64,000 bases of DNA. It comes from Pseudoalteromonas sp. T1lg75. Its GTDB lineage: Bacteria; Pseudomonadota; Gammaproteobacteria; Enterobacterales; Alteromonadaceae. A model generated the notes under the pieces. It ran no database searches, was not told where the DNA came from, and saw only the letters and a program-made list of their open reading frames with translations. The stretch lies in contig NZ_PQCD01000049.1 of assembly GCF_002964705.1 (NCBI RefSeq), forward strand, positions 124,001-188,000, written 5' to 3'. Below, piece by piece: positions 49,258 to 57,013 of the stretch. Each line of letters starts with the position of its first letter. Within the stretch, counting starts at the first letter, position 1. The position numbers and the translations under genes were made by a program.

Positions 49258-50673
49258 ATGGCGATTTCATTTACCGGTATAGGATCCGGTGTTCAGATTA
49301 ACGACATAGTTTCTGCCATAGTTAATGCGGAAAAGGTGCCCTTTGAGCAGCGCATGGCCAGACAACAGGCCAACTTCACCACGGATATTTCCGCCATTGG
49401 CGCGCTCAAAGGCGCGATGGAGGATCTGGCAACGGCCATGGAGTCCTTGGCCGATATCGATAAATATCAGCAGCGCCGCATTTCCGGCGGTGACGACTTT
49501 GTTTCTGTCAGTTCGGATAAAGACGCCGCCCTTGGCAGCTATTCGGTTAAGGTGAACGCCCTGGCGCAGTCACAAAAGCTGATGTCCGGCGCCTTAGCCG
49601 CCGATGAAGATGTGGGCGAGGGCACACTGACCTTTGCCTCGGGCGGCAATACCTTTGCCGTTGATGTTGCCGCCGGTGACAACCTTGAGGCACTGCGTGA
49701 CAAGATCAACGACGCCGAGGACAACGACGCCGTGACTGCTACCATCATCACCGATGCCAGTGGTCAGCACCTGGTGCTGTCGAGCAAGGAAAGCGGTGTG
49801 GAAAACGCCATTACCGTGGCCGTCGATGACAGCGGCGATGGCAACGGCCTAGATGCCAATGGCTTATCCCGTTTTGCCTATGATGCGGATGCCAGTTCAC
49901 CGACTTTTGCACAGAACCTGACGCAAACGGTTGCGGCTCAGGATGCCTCGATCACCATCGACGGTACCATTGTCGCCACAAGCAGTACCAATGAGTTTAA
50001 TGGTGTGATTGACGGTATCGATATCGAGGTGAAGAAAGCTCATGGCGCCGATGACGATATCAGCCAGCTTAAGGTGCGCGAGAATAACAGCAATGTGAGC
50101 GTGGGCCTCAATACCTTTATCGAGAAATTTAACGCCTTGGTCGATTTGGCCAACCAGTTAGGTAAGGCCGACGGCGAAAACGGCAGTGGCCCCTTGGTGG
50201 GGGACTCCTTACTGCGCAGCTCCCTGAATCAAATTCGTTCCATGTTTAGCAATGGCTACGACACCGGCAATGGCGAAACCATCTTGCTGGGTGAGCTGGG
50301 TGTGCGCACTGAGCGCAGCGGCAAGCTGACCCTGGATAGCGATACCCTTAACGACCAGCTTGAGGCCGACCCACAGCGGGTGCAGAATTTCTTTATCGGT
50401 GCCGATGGGGAGTCCGGCTTCGCCAATGACCTGACCAAGGTGCTGGGTAGTTTTGATGACATTATGCAGCAGCGTATTGATGGCCGCGAAGCGCAACTGG
50501 ATAAGCTTGACGACGAGTATGAGCGCTTCCAGGACAAGATGACCTCGTTAGAAAGCCGTTTATTCAGGCAGTACAATGCCATGGACTTGCTGGTGGCCAA
50601 TATGAACAGCACCGGCAATTATTTGCAGCAGCAATTGAACAGCTTGCCCGGGGTGGTGAAAAAGTCCGATTAA
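49258..50673 (+). CDS. fliD: FliD, filament cap protein
   Basis: 471 residues. N-terminal SFTGIGSGVQINDIVSAIVNAEKVPFEQRMARQQ (FliD_N) and C-terminal FliD_C domain (about 270-455) ending with coiled-coil DKLDDEYERFQDKMTSLESRLFRQYNAMDLLVANM. Caps the filament and inserts flagellin. Ribosome site GGGGG upstream; terminator follows. Confidence 0.96.
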   Translation: MAISFTGIGSGVQINDIVSAIVNAEKVPFEQRMARQQANFTTDISAIGALKGAMEDLATAMESLADIDKYQQRRISGGDDFVSVSSDKDAALGSYSVKVNALAQSQKLMSGALAADEDVGEGTLTFASGGNTFAVDVAAGDNLEALRDKINDAEDNDAVTATIITDASGQHLVLSSKESGVENAITVAVDDSGDGNGLDANGLSRFAYDADASSPTFAQNLTQTVAAQDASITIDGTIVATSSTNEFNGVIDGIDIEVKKAHGADDDISQLKVRENNSNVSVGLNTFIEKFNALVDLANQLGKADGENGSGPLVGDSLLRSSLNQIRSMFSNGYDTGNGETILLGELGVRTERSGKLTLDSDTLNDQLEADPQRVQNFFIGADGESGFANDLTKVLGSFDDIMQQRIDGREAQLDKLDDEYERFQDKMTSLESRLFRQYNAMDLLVANMNSTGNYLQQQLNSLPGVVKKSD

Positions 50674-50678
50674 GGAAT

Positions 50679-50709
50679 AAAAAAAGGAGTGCTTGCACTC
50701 CTTTTTTTA
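50679..50709 (+). terminator. Terminator between fliD and the convergent fliS-fliT
   Basis: AAAAAAAGGAGTGC-TT-GCACTCCTTTTTTT; flanking A and T runs allow use from both directions. Confidence 0.88.
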
Positions 50710-50731
50710 TGGGGGTCGCCTTTGCTCCCGG

Positions 50732-51040
50732 TTAGAGCGAGCGATACTTGGCAATGGCCTTGTTATTGCTTTTTTGCCGCCGTATCTCATCCATGGCCTG
50801 TTGGCGTTTTTGCACAGCGGCCTCGGTGAGCTCGTCAATCAGCTGTTTAAGCGCTGTAGTTTCCTCAAACCCGGGCGTGGGCCCTGGGCCTTCATACAAG
50901 TCTTTAAGATAGGCGTCGAGTCGCTGCTGGGCCTGCAACAGCTGTTGCTCATCCTCGGGCGGCGCAGCAATTGCCTGCGCCAGGTTGTGCACTAGCGTGT
51001 TCAGGGTGTCGTCGCTAAAGGTGGGCCGGTTCACCATCAT
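50732..51040 (-). CDS. fliT: FliT-like flagellar chaperone (FlaI type)
   Basis: 102 residues, mostly helical, beginning MMVNRPTFSDDTLNTLVHNLAQAI and ending with a basic AMDEIRRQKSNNKAIAKYRSL. No strong motif; identity inferred from size, helical character and position immediately after fliS (start one base before the fliS stop codon, which makes coupling likely). FliT-family proteins bind FliD and, in enterics, FlhDC. Two consecutive ATGs can start it. On the strand opposite to fliD. Confidence 0.6.
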   Translation of the reverse strand: MMVNRPTFSDDTLNTLVHNLAQAIAAPPEDEQQLLQAQQRLDAYLKDLYEGPGPTPGFEETTALKQLIDELTEAAVQKRQQAMDEIRRQKSNNKAIAKYRSL

Positions 51041-51041
51041 C

Positions 51042-51440
51042 TTAAACGTGGGCAGCGCCGTCGCGAGCGTCGGCGGGAATGGTGTCCCAGCCTTCTTTGA
51101 TGGTTTTAATCAGGCCCGACACTTCATTGATGATCTCCACGTCATTATTGATGTTGGCTTCCACTAAGCGGCGCTGACAGAAATCATACAGGGCGTGCAG
51201 GTTGTCGGAGATCTCGCCTTGTGCCATATCCAGGGCATCCTGCAAGGCGCCTAGCAAGGTGATGCAATGGGACAGGTTTTCACCCTTGGTGACTAGATCG
51301 TTGCGGGCGATGGCGCCATTGGCCGCGGCCAGTTTGCCGATGATGTTGGTAAACACCAGATTGACCTGATCGTATGGGCGCATCTCACGCACACTGCTGA
51401 CCTTGACCTGGCGATACTTGTTAATTGAAGAATGAGCCAT
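51042..51440 (-). CDS. fliS: FliS, flagellin export chaperone
   Basis: 132 residues. Family features: N-terminal INKYRQVKVSSVREMRPYDQVNLVFTNIIGKLAAANGAI and C-terminal LHALYDFCQRRLVEANINNDVEIINEVSGLIKTIKEGWDTI. Binds flagellin C-terminus and keeps it unfolded for export. GGAGG ribosome site and a sigma-54 promoter on the minus strand. In Vibrio and Shewanella fliS reads in the same direction as fliD; here it is inverted. Confidence 0.93.
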   Translation of the reverse strand: MAHSSINKYRQVKVSSVREMRPYDQVNLVFTNIIGKLAAANGAIARNDLVTKGENLSHCITLLGALQDALDMAQGEISDNLHALYDFCQRRLVEANINNDVEIINEVSGLIKTIKEGWDTIPADARDGAAHV

Positions 51441-51477
51441 GTTTTCCTCCGGATTCTCAAAGCTAGACTAAAGCATT

Positions 51478-51496
51478 AAGCAAAAAGCAAGCCAGG
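51478..51496 (-). promoter_or_regulatory. Sigma-54 promoter for fliS-fliT
   Basis: Minus strand CTGGCTTGCTTTTTGCTTA: GG (51493-51492), N10, GC (51481-51480). Predicted start about 28 bases before the fliS ATG. Confidence 0.75.
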
Positions 51497-51700
51497 AGCG
51501 TAAAGTTGCGAGCCGTAAAAATAAAAAAAGAGGCCAAATTTGCCGCCAATTTTACCCTGCTCCGTGTGCCTGCTATTCTAACAAGATTAAGAAAACAGGC
51601 TCAGAAAATTTGTCTGTCTCGCGGTTTCTTTGATAAAAACTAATCCTTAATTATTGCTTTAGCGCAAAGGAATGGCGAGTATTTGGCATCTATGTCAAAA

Positions 51701-51743
51701 AAGTGCCGATTGCACTTGAATCCTCACTTAACTGCAATACAAT
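51701..51743 (+). promoter_or_regulatory. Probable sigma-70 promoter and overlapping palindrome upstream of flrA
   Basis: TTGAAT (51716-51721), 16-base spacer, TACAAT (51738-51743), 43 bp before the flrA start. A palindrome AAGTGC-CGATT-GCACTT (51701-51717) abuts the -35, a plausible operator. The rest of the 345-bp fliS-flrA gap shows no gene. Confidence 0.45.
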
Positions 51744-51785
51744 CGATGGCCTGTTTCCACAGCTTTTGAAATAAGTGGCGCTAGG

Positions 51786-53216
51786 ATGATCCTGATTCTT
51801 GATGACAACGGCAGTCGTGCCCAAGGCCTAAGTTATGCGTTAACCTTTGTAGGTGAAGCTAATAAAATCATTACCTTGGAGCAACTCTCTGAGCAAGTTG
51901 GTCAATACCAGGAAGCGATCATAGTACTGGGCGCTCTTAACCAGGGCGAGCATGAACAGCTGATCCAGGCCCATCCGGAATTACCCTTTTTACTGGTGGG
52001 ACAAACCCTAAAACCGCTACTGAAAATTGCCAATGTTATCGGCCTGATCTGTGAACCTTTCTCCCAGGATGTCACCACTCAGCTGCTGCATGACTGCCAG
52101 CAATATGTGCGTCTTAAACCCTGTGGCAATAGCAATGTGAATGCCAAAGCCTTTAATGGTCTGGTCGGTGATACCGAGGCGGTGAATCATGTCCGCTTTT
52201 TGATCTCCCAGGTGGCGAAAACCGATGCCAATGTACTGATCCTCGGAGAGTCGGGGACCGGTAAGGAAGTGGTGGCGCGTAATGTCCATCAGCTATCCGG
52301 ACGCAGCAGCGGCCCGTTTGTGCCGGTGAACTGCGGCGCTATTCCCGCGGAGTTACTGGAAAGTGAGCTGTTTGGTCATGAAAAAGGCGCCTTTACCGGT
52401 GCGATTTCGGCGCGCAAGGGCCGCTTCGAACTGGCTCAGGGCGGCACCCTATTCCTGGATGAAATCGGCGATATGCCATTGCAAATGCAGGTTAAGCTGC
52501 TCCGCGTGCTGCAAGAGCGCAGTTATGAGCGCGTTGGCGGCACCAAGGCCATTCAGGCGGATGTGCGCGTTATTGCCGCCACTCACCGTAACCTCGAGGC
52601 GATGATCAGTAGCGGCGATTTCCGTGAAGATCTCTACTACCGCTTAAATGTATTCCCCATCGAAAACCCGGCGCTTCGCGAGCGCGCCGAAGATATCGGC
52701 CTGCTGCTTAAGGAGCTTACCAAGCGCCTGCAACAACACAGTGGCCAGGGGGTGAAATTTACCGATCGCGCTATCGCCAGTCTGCAAGCCCATACCTGGC
52801 CGGGTAATATCCGTGAACTGGGCAACCTGGTAGAGCGCATGGTGATCATGTTCCCCGACCAGGTGGTGGATGTGCCGGACCTGCCGAGCAAATACCAGCA
52901 TTTAGACGTTGAAGCCTTTGTGCCCGAGTACCCGGAAGAATTGCTCGAGCGCCAGGCGTTAAACGACATCTTTGGCGAAGGCTTTATCGACGAGGATGAA
53001 GACACTGTAGGCGAGGGTAATGGTAAAGCCGATATGGGCCTGTTGCCCGATGACGGTATCAAGCTGAAAGATTATTTAGGCGAGCTTGAGGTCAGCCTGA
53101 TCACTCAGGCACTGGAGCGCTACGACTATGTGGTGGCCAGAGCGGCCGAGATTTTGGGGGTGCGCCGTACCACCTTGGTGGAGAAAATGAAGAAGTATGA
53201 GCTTAATAGGGATTAG
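51786..53216 (+). CDS. flrA: FlrA/FleQ, master flagellar sigma-54 activator
   Basis: 476 residues. The N-terminal FleQ-type receiver (about 1-110) lacks the phosphoacceptor Asp. The AAA+ domain has Walker A GESGTGKE (154-161) and the sigma-54 contact loop GAFTGA (201-206), with the Walker [10 protein letters not shown]. The C-terminal Fis-type HTH ends [21 protein letters not shown]. Activates class II genes (flrBC, fliE operon). In related genomes flrBC follows directly; here about 3.8 kb of inserted DNA separates them. Confidence 0.96.
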   Translation: MILILDDNGSRAQGLSYALTFVGEANKIITLEQLSEQVGQYQEAIIVLGALNQGEHEQLIQAHPELPFLLVGQTLKPLLKIANVIGLICEPFSQDVTTQLLHDCQQYVRLKPCGNSNVNAKAFNGLVGDTEAVNHVRFLISQVAKTDANVLILGESGTGKEVVARNVHQLSGRSSGPFVPVNCGAIPAELLESELFGHEKGAFTGAISARKGRFELAQGGTLFLDEIGDMPLQMQVKLLRVLQERSYERVGGTKAIQADVRVIAATHRNLEAMISSGDFREDLYYRLNVFPIENPALRERAEDIGLLLKELTKRLQQHSGQGVKFTDRAIASLQAHTWPGNIRELGNLVERMVIMFPDQVVDVPDLPSKYQHLDVEAFVPEYPEELLERQALNDIFGEGFIDEDEDTVGEGNGKADMGLLPDDGIKLKDYLGELEVSLITQALERYDYVVARAAEILGVRRTTLVEKMKKYELNRD

Positions 53217-53318
53217 GGGGCGACGCGCCGCCTGATGCGCTTTTTGGATGCAGCCTCTGGCATTAATGTGGTTTTAAATATAAGTTGCTGTTTTTACTTG
53301 GCAGTGGTTTTCACATTA

Positions 53319-53548
53319 AGATCTTGTCGCGTTGGCGACGGCAACCAAAGGGTGGTTTACGCCAACCACCCCTTGGAACCCCAAGGCGCCCCCACATTGC
53401 ATTATTTCCTCACCAGGTTACGAGAAATGAACGTAACCAGCATGCACAAGGCGTCCATGCCCCGAGCATGCTTTCGCCAGCGTCCTGCTGCCGATTACTC
53501 TTCTCGCCCCCTGTTTCGGATGCAATGTAAGGGGGTTAGGCTGATACA
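53319..53548 (+). repeat. 230-bp dispersed repeat, copy 2
   Basis: Inverted match to 8976-9205 over the same length, from AGATCTTGTCGC to GCTGATACA. It contains the GCCAGCGTCCTGC stem region and the TGGTTTACGCCAACCACCCC hairpin. It begins about 100 bp after flrA and ends 139 bp before the first cassette boundary. The 491-bp gap flrA to the first cassette gene holds no other feature; a 130-codon ORF across it is judged a shadow. Confidence 0.85.
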
Positions 53549-53641
53549 TCGGCGTTCAAACGTAAACACCTTTTATGTTGATAATCTGGCTGGGATATTA
53601 AAAGAACAGCAGCTGTTGGACTTTTAAACCGTCCAATGTAA

Positions 53642-53694
53642 TCTAGCTTACGAAGTACACGACCTTGCAAGGTCTTGATAATAAGCTGTTAGCA
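53642..53694 (+). repeat. attC-like boundary upstream of the first plus-strand cassette
   Basis: AGCTTA ... TAAGCT outer pairing (about 53645-53650 and 53682-53687), inner hairpin GACCTTGCAAGGTC, then R' box GTTAGCA (53688-53694). The R'' half is not recognisable, so this may be a degraded site. Confidence 0.4.
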
Positions 53695-53707
53695 CGCAGG
53701 GAAAGTC

Positions 53708-54055
53708 TTGAGAGTAATTTTAGTATTAGTGTCATTGTTCATAGCAGGTTGTTCTCCAGTGTGGAAAGAACTACCGTATGAGGTTTACTATATAGACGGC
53801 GCTAAAACTCTAGGTTACTCATTAGGTGACGGAGCTTACATCGGACGTGTAGATGAGCCTAAATATATTGCAACCAACACTAAATATATTTCCGTATACG
53901 CTTGTCCAGAAAACACGTGCTCTTACTTTTATATTGATAAAACTAAGGATCATAAGTTCGCTGAACACAATGAGTTTGTTTTCGGCCCTTATACAAAAGC
54001 GCAGTTTGCAGGTTTAGAGTCCAAGCTTGGGCTACCACAATTAAAAGAGGAGTAA
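53708..54055 (+). CDS. Cassette-encoded small lipoprotein, unknown
   Basis: 115 residues starting at a TTG (53708) with AGGGA ribosome site, 13 bp after the GTTAGCA box. The signal peptide ends in lipobox IAGC (Cys15), so it is a predicted lipoprotein processed by Lgt/LspA. The mature domain is rich in Tyr and Thr with a cysteine pair (YACPENTCSY). No family recognised. AT-rich relative to flrA. An attC site follows 6 bp after the stop. Confidence 0.6.
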   Translation: MRVILVLVSLFIAGCSPVWKELPYEVYYIDGAKTLGYSLGDGAYIGRVDEPKYIATNTKYISVYACPENTCSYFYIDKTKDHKFAEHNEFVFGPYTKAQFAGLESKLGLPQLKEE

Positions 54056-54061
54056 CTGCCA

Positions 54062-54160
54062 TGCTAACAAGTTACTCAAAAGGACGTAAAGCGCTTGGCT
54101 TGCGCTCCTTCGTCGCTAATTTTAGCCAAGCATTTTACGCCCATTAGTAAGGCGTTAGAA
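54062..54160 (+). repeat. attC site (first plus-strand cassette)
   Basis: 99 bp. R'' TGCTAAC (54062-54068) and R' GTTAGAA (54154-54160) pair; L boxes share TTACT/AGTAA. A central imperfect palindrome has GCTTGGCT (54093-54100) and AGCCAAGC (54124-54131), extended by GACGTAAA-type and TTTTACGCC-type arms. Structure and length match Vibrio-type attC repeats. Confidence 0.82.
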
Positions 54161-54176
54161 ATCAATTGGAGCATGG

Positions 54177-54770
54177 ATGTATAAATCAATTTGGGCAGTA
54201 ATATTTTTGTTTATCTCAGGGTGTGTTTCTTTTTCTAATTTAAGTCCTAGCGGAAACTACGCTGATATTAAAAATGATTCAATTATAGTTTTGGGTGTCC
54301 ATCCAAAATACAGGTTACATATATTCAAAGGAGAAAATGCAGGCAATAAATGGTTGAGGGATACAAGTTCAGTCACATTAAATACTTATCCTGAAAAAGG
54401 TTACATTGTTGCCAAACTTCCTAATAGAGTTGGAGGAAAAAGTTACGGCATCGGTGGTATTTTGCCTAGCGGAATTGGAGGTGAGTTATTTTTCCCGTGC
54501 GAAGGTAGTAATACCATGGTGTTTGACGCTCCTCCTGGTTCTGTTGTTTATATTGGCGATATCGTTCTTAACGCAGATGAAAGTAGCTATAAATATGAGG
54601 TTTCAATGGATTTCACATCAGCAAAGCAGCATATAAAAACGATGTATCCATTACTAGCTGACAGGCTTACCTCCCAAAATCCAATGCAAAAAGAACTAGC
54701 GAATATCTCATGTGAAATTCAACCAGCCTCGGCTCCAGATATCCCATTAATTTTCATAACAGGATACTAG
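54177..54770 (+). CDS. Cassette-encoded lipoprotein, unknown
   Basis: 197 residues from the ATG at 54177 (TTGGAGC ribosome site). Signal peptide with lipobox ISGC (Cys16). The mature protein has beta-rich stretches, with YGIGGILPSGIGGELFFPCEG in the middle and VVYIGDIVLNADESSYKYEVSMDF after it, resembling general outer-membrane/periplasmic lipoproteins, but no family is recognised. Bounded by two attC sites with the same central stem. Confidence 0.65.
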   Translation: MYKSIWAVIFLFISGCVSFSNLSPSGNYADIKNDSIIVLGVHPKYRLHIFKGENAGNKWLRDTSSVTLNTYPEKGYIVAKLPNRVGGKSYGIGGILPSGIGGELFFPCEGSNTMVFDAPPGSVVYIGDIVLNADESSYKYEVSMDFTSAKQHIKTMYPLLADRLTSQNPMQKELANISCEIQPASAPDIPLIFITGY

Positions 54771-54781
54771 GTGCTTGTGAT

Positions 54782-54883
54782 TTCTAACAAGCGCCTCAAA
54801 AATGGACGCAAAACGCTTGGCTTGCGCTCATATTTCGCAAATTTTAGCCAAGCTTAACTTCGCCCATTGTGCGGGTGGTAGGG
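54782..54883 (+). repeat. attC site (second plus-strand cassette)
   Basis: 102 bp. R'' TTCTAAC (54782-54788), L'' GCGCCTC, the central stem GCTTGGCT (54815-54822)/AGCCAAGC (54846-54853) identical to the previous site, and a terminal GGTAGGG (54877-54883) that is one base from GTTAGGG. The damaged R' box may make it poorly recombinogenic. Confidence 0.78.
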
Positions 54884-54889
54884 TGACCC

Positions 54890-55564
54890 ATGGATTGCAA
54901 TGAACAGTATCGAGAGCGAAGGCATCACACAGTTTGCTATAGAAAACTGGGTGAAATTGAAGGTGAGCCAGAGGTTTTAAACTTTTGGAGAAAGGGTAAG
55001 TCGTTCGAAGGAATTTCTGATTTAAGATTCGTTACCGACCTTACTGCAACATCTGTAGATGAAGGATTTTTCCAAGAGGTTTGTCAGATGACTCAGCTCA
55101 AGAGCTTAGTAATTGATAAGCTAGAGGTTTCAGATCTTTCCATGATTGCCAACCTTGAAAATTTGTCTCACCTTCATATTGTTAAGCTAAAGCCCACGAA
55201 GAATATGGATGTGCTTTGTAATATTTCAAGTTTGAAGAAGCTATGGATTGATGAGTCAAAGAACATTACGGATTATTCGTTTCTAAAGGGCGCGAAAGGT
55301 GTAATAGCTCTCGGGGTGGAGGGCGACATTTGGACTAAACAAAAGATAGACAGCTTCTCACCCTTTCAGCATTTAGATAACCTTGAAGCGCTTTTTCTAT
55401 CCTCGGTTCAAGTAAAAGATAAAAACCTTGATTACTTTGCTACCAACCCAAAACTAAAGCATTTGTGGATTAGTAGGTGTGTGCCTAAATCTAGCTTTGA
55501 CTCGCTACGACAACTCATGCCTTATCTGGATTGCATGTGGTGCGATGACTATGAAGCTCAGTAA
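54890..55564 (+). CDS. Cassette-encoded leucine-rich-repeat-like protein
   Basis: 224 residues, no signal peptide. Irregular LRR-like units are visible, such as LKSLVIDKLEVSDLSMIANLENLSHLHIV, LKKLWIDESKNITDYSFLKGA, LEALFLSSVQVKDKNLDYFATN and LKHLWISRCVPKSS. Likely a binding protein; partner unknown. It starts 6 bp after the second attC. AT-rich. A degenerate attC-like stretch follows its stop. Confidence 0.65.
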   Translation: MDCNEQYRERRHHTVCYRKLGEIEGEPEVLNFWRKGKSFEGISDLRFVTDLTATSVDEGFFQEVCQMTQLKSLVIDKLEVSDLSMIANLENLSHLHIVKLKPTKNMDVLCNISSLKKLWIDESKNITDYSFLKGAKGVIALGVEGDIWTKQKIDSFSPFQHLDNLEALFLSSVQVKDKNLDYFATNPKLKHLWISRCVPKSSFDSLRQLMPYLDCMWCDDYEAQ

Positions 55565-55607
55565 TCTTGACGAGCGCATAAATGCGTATTTCTTCAGGCA
55601 GTTAAAT
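55563..55607 (+). repeat. Degenerate attC-like remnant
   Basis: A short hairpin GCGCAT-AA-ATGCG and a terminal AGGCA-GTTAAAT (GTTRRRY fit at 55601-55607) follow the LRR-like gene; R'' is not convincing. Confidence 0.3.
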
Positions 55608-55626
55608 AGTTAAGTAGAGGTGGTTG

Positions 55627-56181
55627 ATGAAGCATCCCAGGCATCAGGTATGGATAAAGTTCCTATTGCTGCTGTTAATTTTATTATCCTACTTTGGCTA
55701 TTTAACTTACCAGTATGACTTTATAACGGGAGGGGTGGCATCCCTAATAACCTGGAGCTTCTTTGTGCTTTGCACTCCCGTGGCCGATGCCGGTTTTTTA
55801 TTAGACTTTCCCATTCGATTGTTATTGGGTGTTCGCATGGTGCTTTCAGAAATCGTCGTCTGGCTCATAGCTATTCTGCTTAATGTGTTTTTGTTGTTTT
55901 ACCTTCCTGAATATTATGAAACAACATTTGTTACGCAAACCATGAAAATGATATTAACCACACCGTTTCCATATTGGTTGGTTATTGTTTTATCCGGAGT
56001 CGGGACGTTTCTGTCGATTCGATTTGGTGATGAACTTATGGATGTGTTTCACCATAAAGAGCGCTTGTTCTATCTACGCCATCACTTCAAACATGACCTG
56101 ATCTTGTTCGCTTTTTTTATTCTTGTTCTGTTTGGCTATTACGAAATAATCTCAACATTAGGTGTGAATTTACATTCGTAA
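55627..56181 (+). CDS. Four-helix membrane protein, unknown
   Basis: 184 residues from the ATG at 55627 with AGAGGTGG upstream (a TTG one codon earlier is possible). Hydrophobic segments at about 10-28, 36-54, 70-95, 113-130 and 153-172. A conserved-looking stretch TPVADAGFLLDFPIRLLLGVRM lies between helices 2 and 3. No family I can name. It sits between the cassette cluster and tag; no attC follows it, so whether it is a cassette is unclear. Confidence 0.6.
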   Translation: MKHPRHQVWIKFLLLLLILLSYFGYLTYQYDFITGGVASLITWSFFVLCTPVADAGFLLDFPIRLLLGVRMVLSEIVVWLIAILLNVFLLFYLPEYYETTFVTQTMKMILTTPFPYWLVIVLSGVGTFLSIRFGDELMDVFHHKERLFYLRHHFKHDLILFAFFILVLFGYYEIISTLGVNLHS

Positions 56182-56266
56182 TAAAAATGCAGCCTATACC
56201 TAGAATGCGATGGAGGGCTGCTCTTGCCGGATAAGTAAAATAAAAAGGCGTAGCAGCTCACCTTAG

Positions 56267-56845
56267 TTAATCATACATAGCCAAAACCTGCGCTTTTCTG
56301 AAACAATCGTCGTGATGGTCGTTGACCATGCCGCAGGCCTGCATATGGGCGTATACGGTCGTTGAGCCCAAAAACTTAAAGCCGCGCTTTTTTAAATCCT
56401 TGGCAAAGGCATCGGATTGCTCGCTGGTGGCGACATAATCCTCGCGCGAACGAATGGAGTTAACCCTTGGTTTGTGATCGACAAATTGCCATTGATAGGC
56501 GCTAAAGCTGCCAAACTCCTTTTGCACTTCGATAAAGCGCTGAGCGTTATTAATGGTGGCGTTGATTTTAAGCTTATTGCGGACAATCCCCGCGTCCTGT
56601 AGCAGGCGGGCGACGTCCTGGTCGTTAAAGGCGGCGACCTTGTGCACATCAAAATTGGCGAAGGCGCGGCGGTAGTTGTCGCGCTTTTTTAAAATGGTGT
56701 ACCAGCTCAGTCCAGCCTGGGCCGACTCCAGGGTTAAAAACTCAAACAATTGCTGGTCATCATAAATTGGCACGCCCCACTCATTGTCATGGTAGGCAAC
56801 ATAGTCTTCTTTCGTTAGATCCACCCAGCCGCATCTTGTACACAT
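56267..56845 (-). CDS. tag: DNA-3-methyladenine glycosylase I
   Basis: 192 residues. N-terminal CTRCGWV and C-terminal GMVNDHHDDCF provide the Cys/His zinc 'snap' ligands. The motif YHDNEWGVP and the Glu in LESAQAGLSW are diagnostic of Tag. It excises 3-methyladenine from alkylated DNA. Placed convergent to the preceding membrane-protein gene and divergent from flrB; it is not a flagellar gene and lies within the segment that splits flrA from flrBC. Confidence 0.96.
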   Translation of the reverse strand: MCTRCGWVDLTKEDYVAYHDNEWGVPIYDDQQLFEFLTLESAQAGLSWYTILKKRDNYRRAFANFDVHKVAAFNDQDVARLLQDAGIVRNKLKINATINNAQRFIEVQKEFGSFSAYQWQFVDHKPRVNSIRSREDYVATSEQSDAFAKDLKKRGFKFLGSTTVYAHMQACGMVNDHHDDCFRKAQVLAMYD

Positions 56846-56960
56846 AGTGCTCTCCTTATCATCTTGATAGCAGCATAACGCATAACTGTTTTTATATACA
56901 GTGTCATTTTTTTGGTTTGAATGTTTGATTGTAACACATTGAAAAATAATAAAATAAAAG

Positions 56961-56978
56961 TTGGTATGCTTTGTGCTT
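56961..56978 (+). promoter_or_regulatory. Sigma-54 promoter for flrBC
   Basis: TTGGTATGCTTTGTGCTTTTT: GG (56963-56964), N10, GC (56975-56976). About 38 bp before the flrB ATG; expected target of FlrA. Confidence 0.75.
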
Positions 56979-57013
56979 TTTAGCTGTTATTCGGAGTTTT
57001 AGAGTACCTAGCT

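Noticed and set aside
53235..53627. 130-codon plus-strand frame after flrA
   Set aside because: Almost all of it is the 230-bp repeat; the matching frame in copy 1 is broken, so there is no protein-level conservation.
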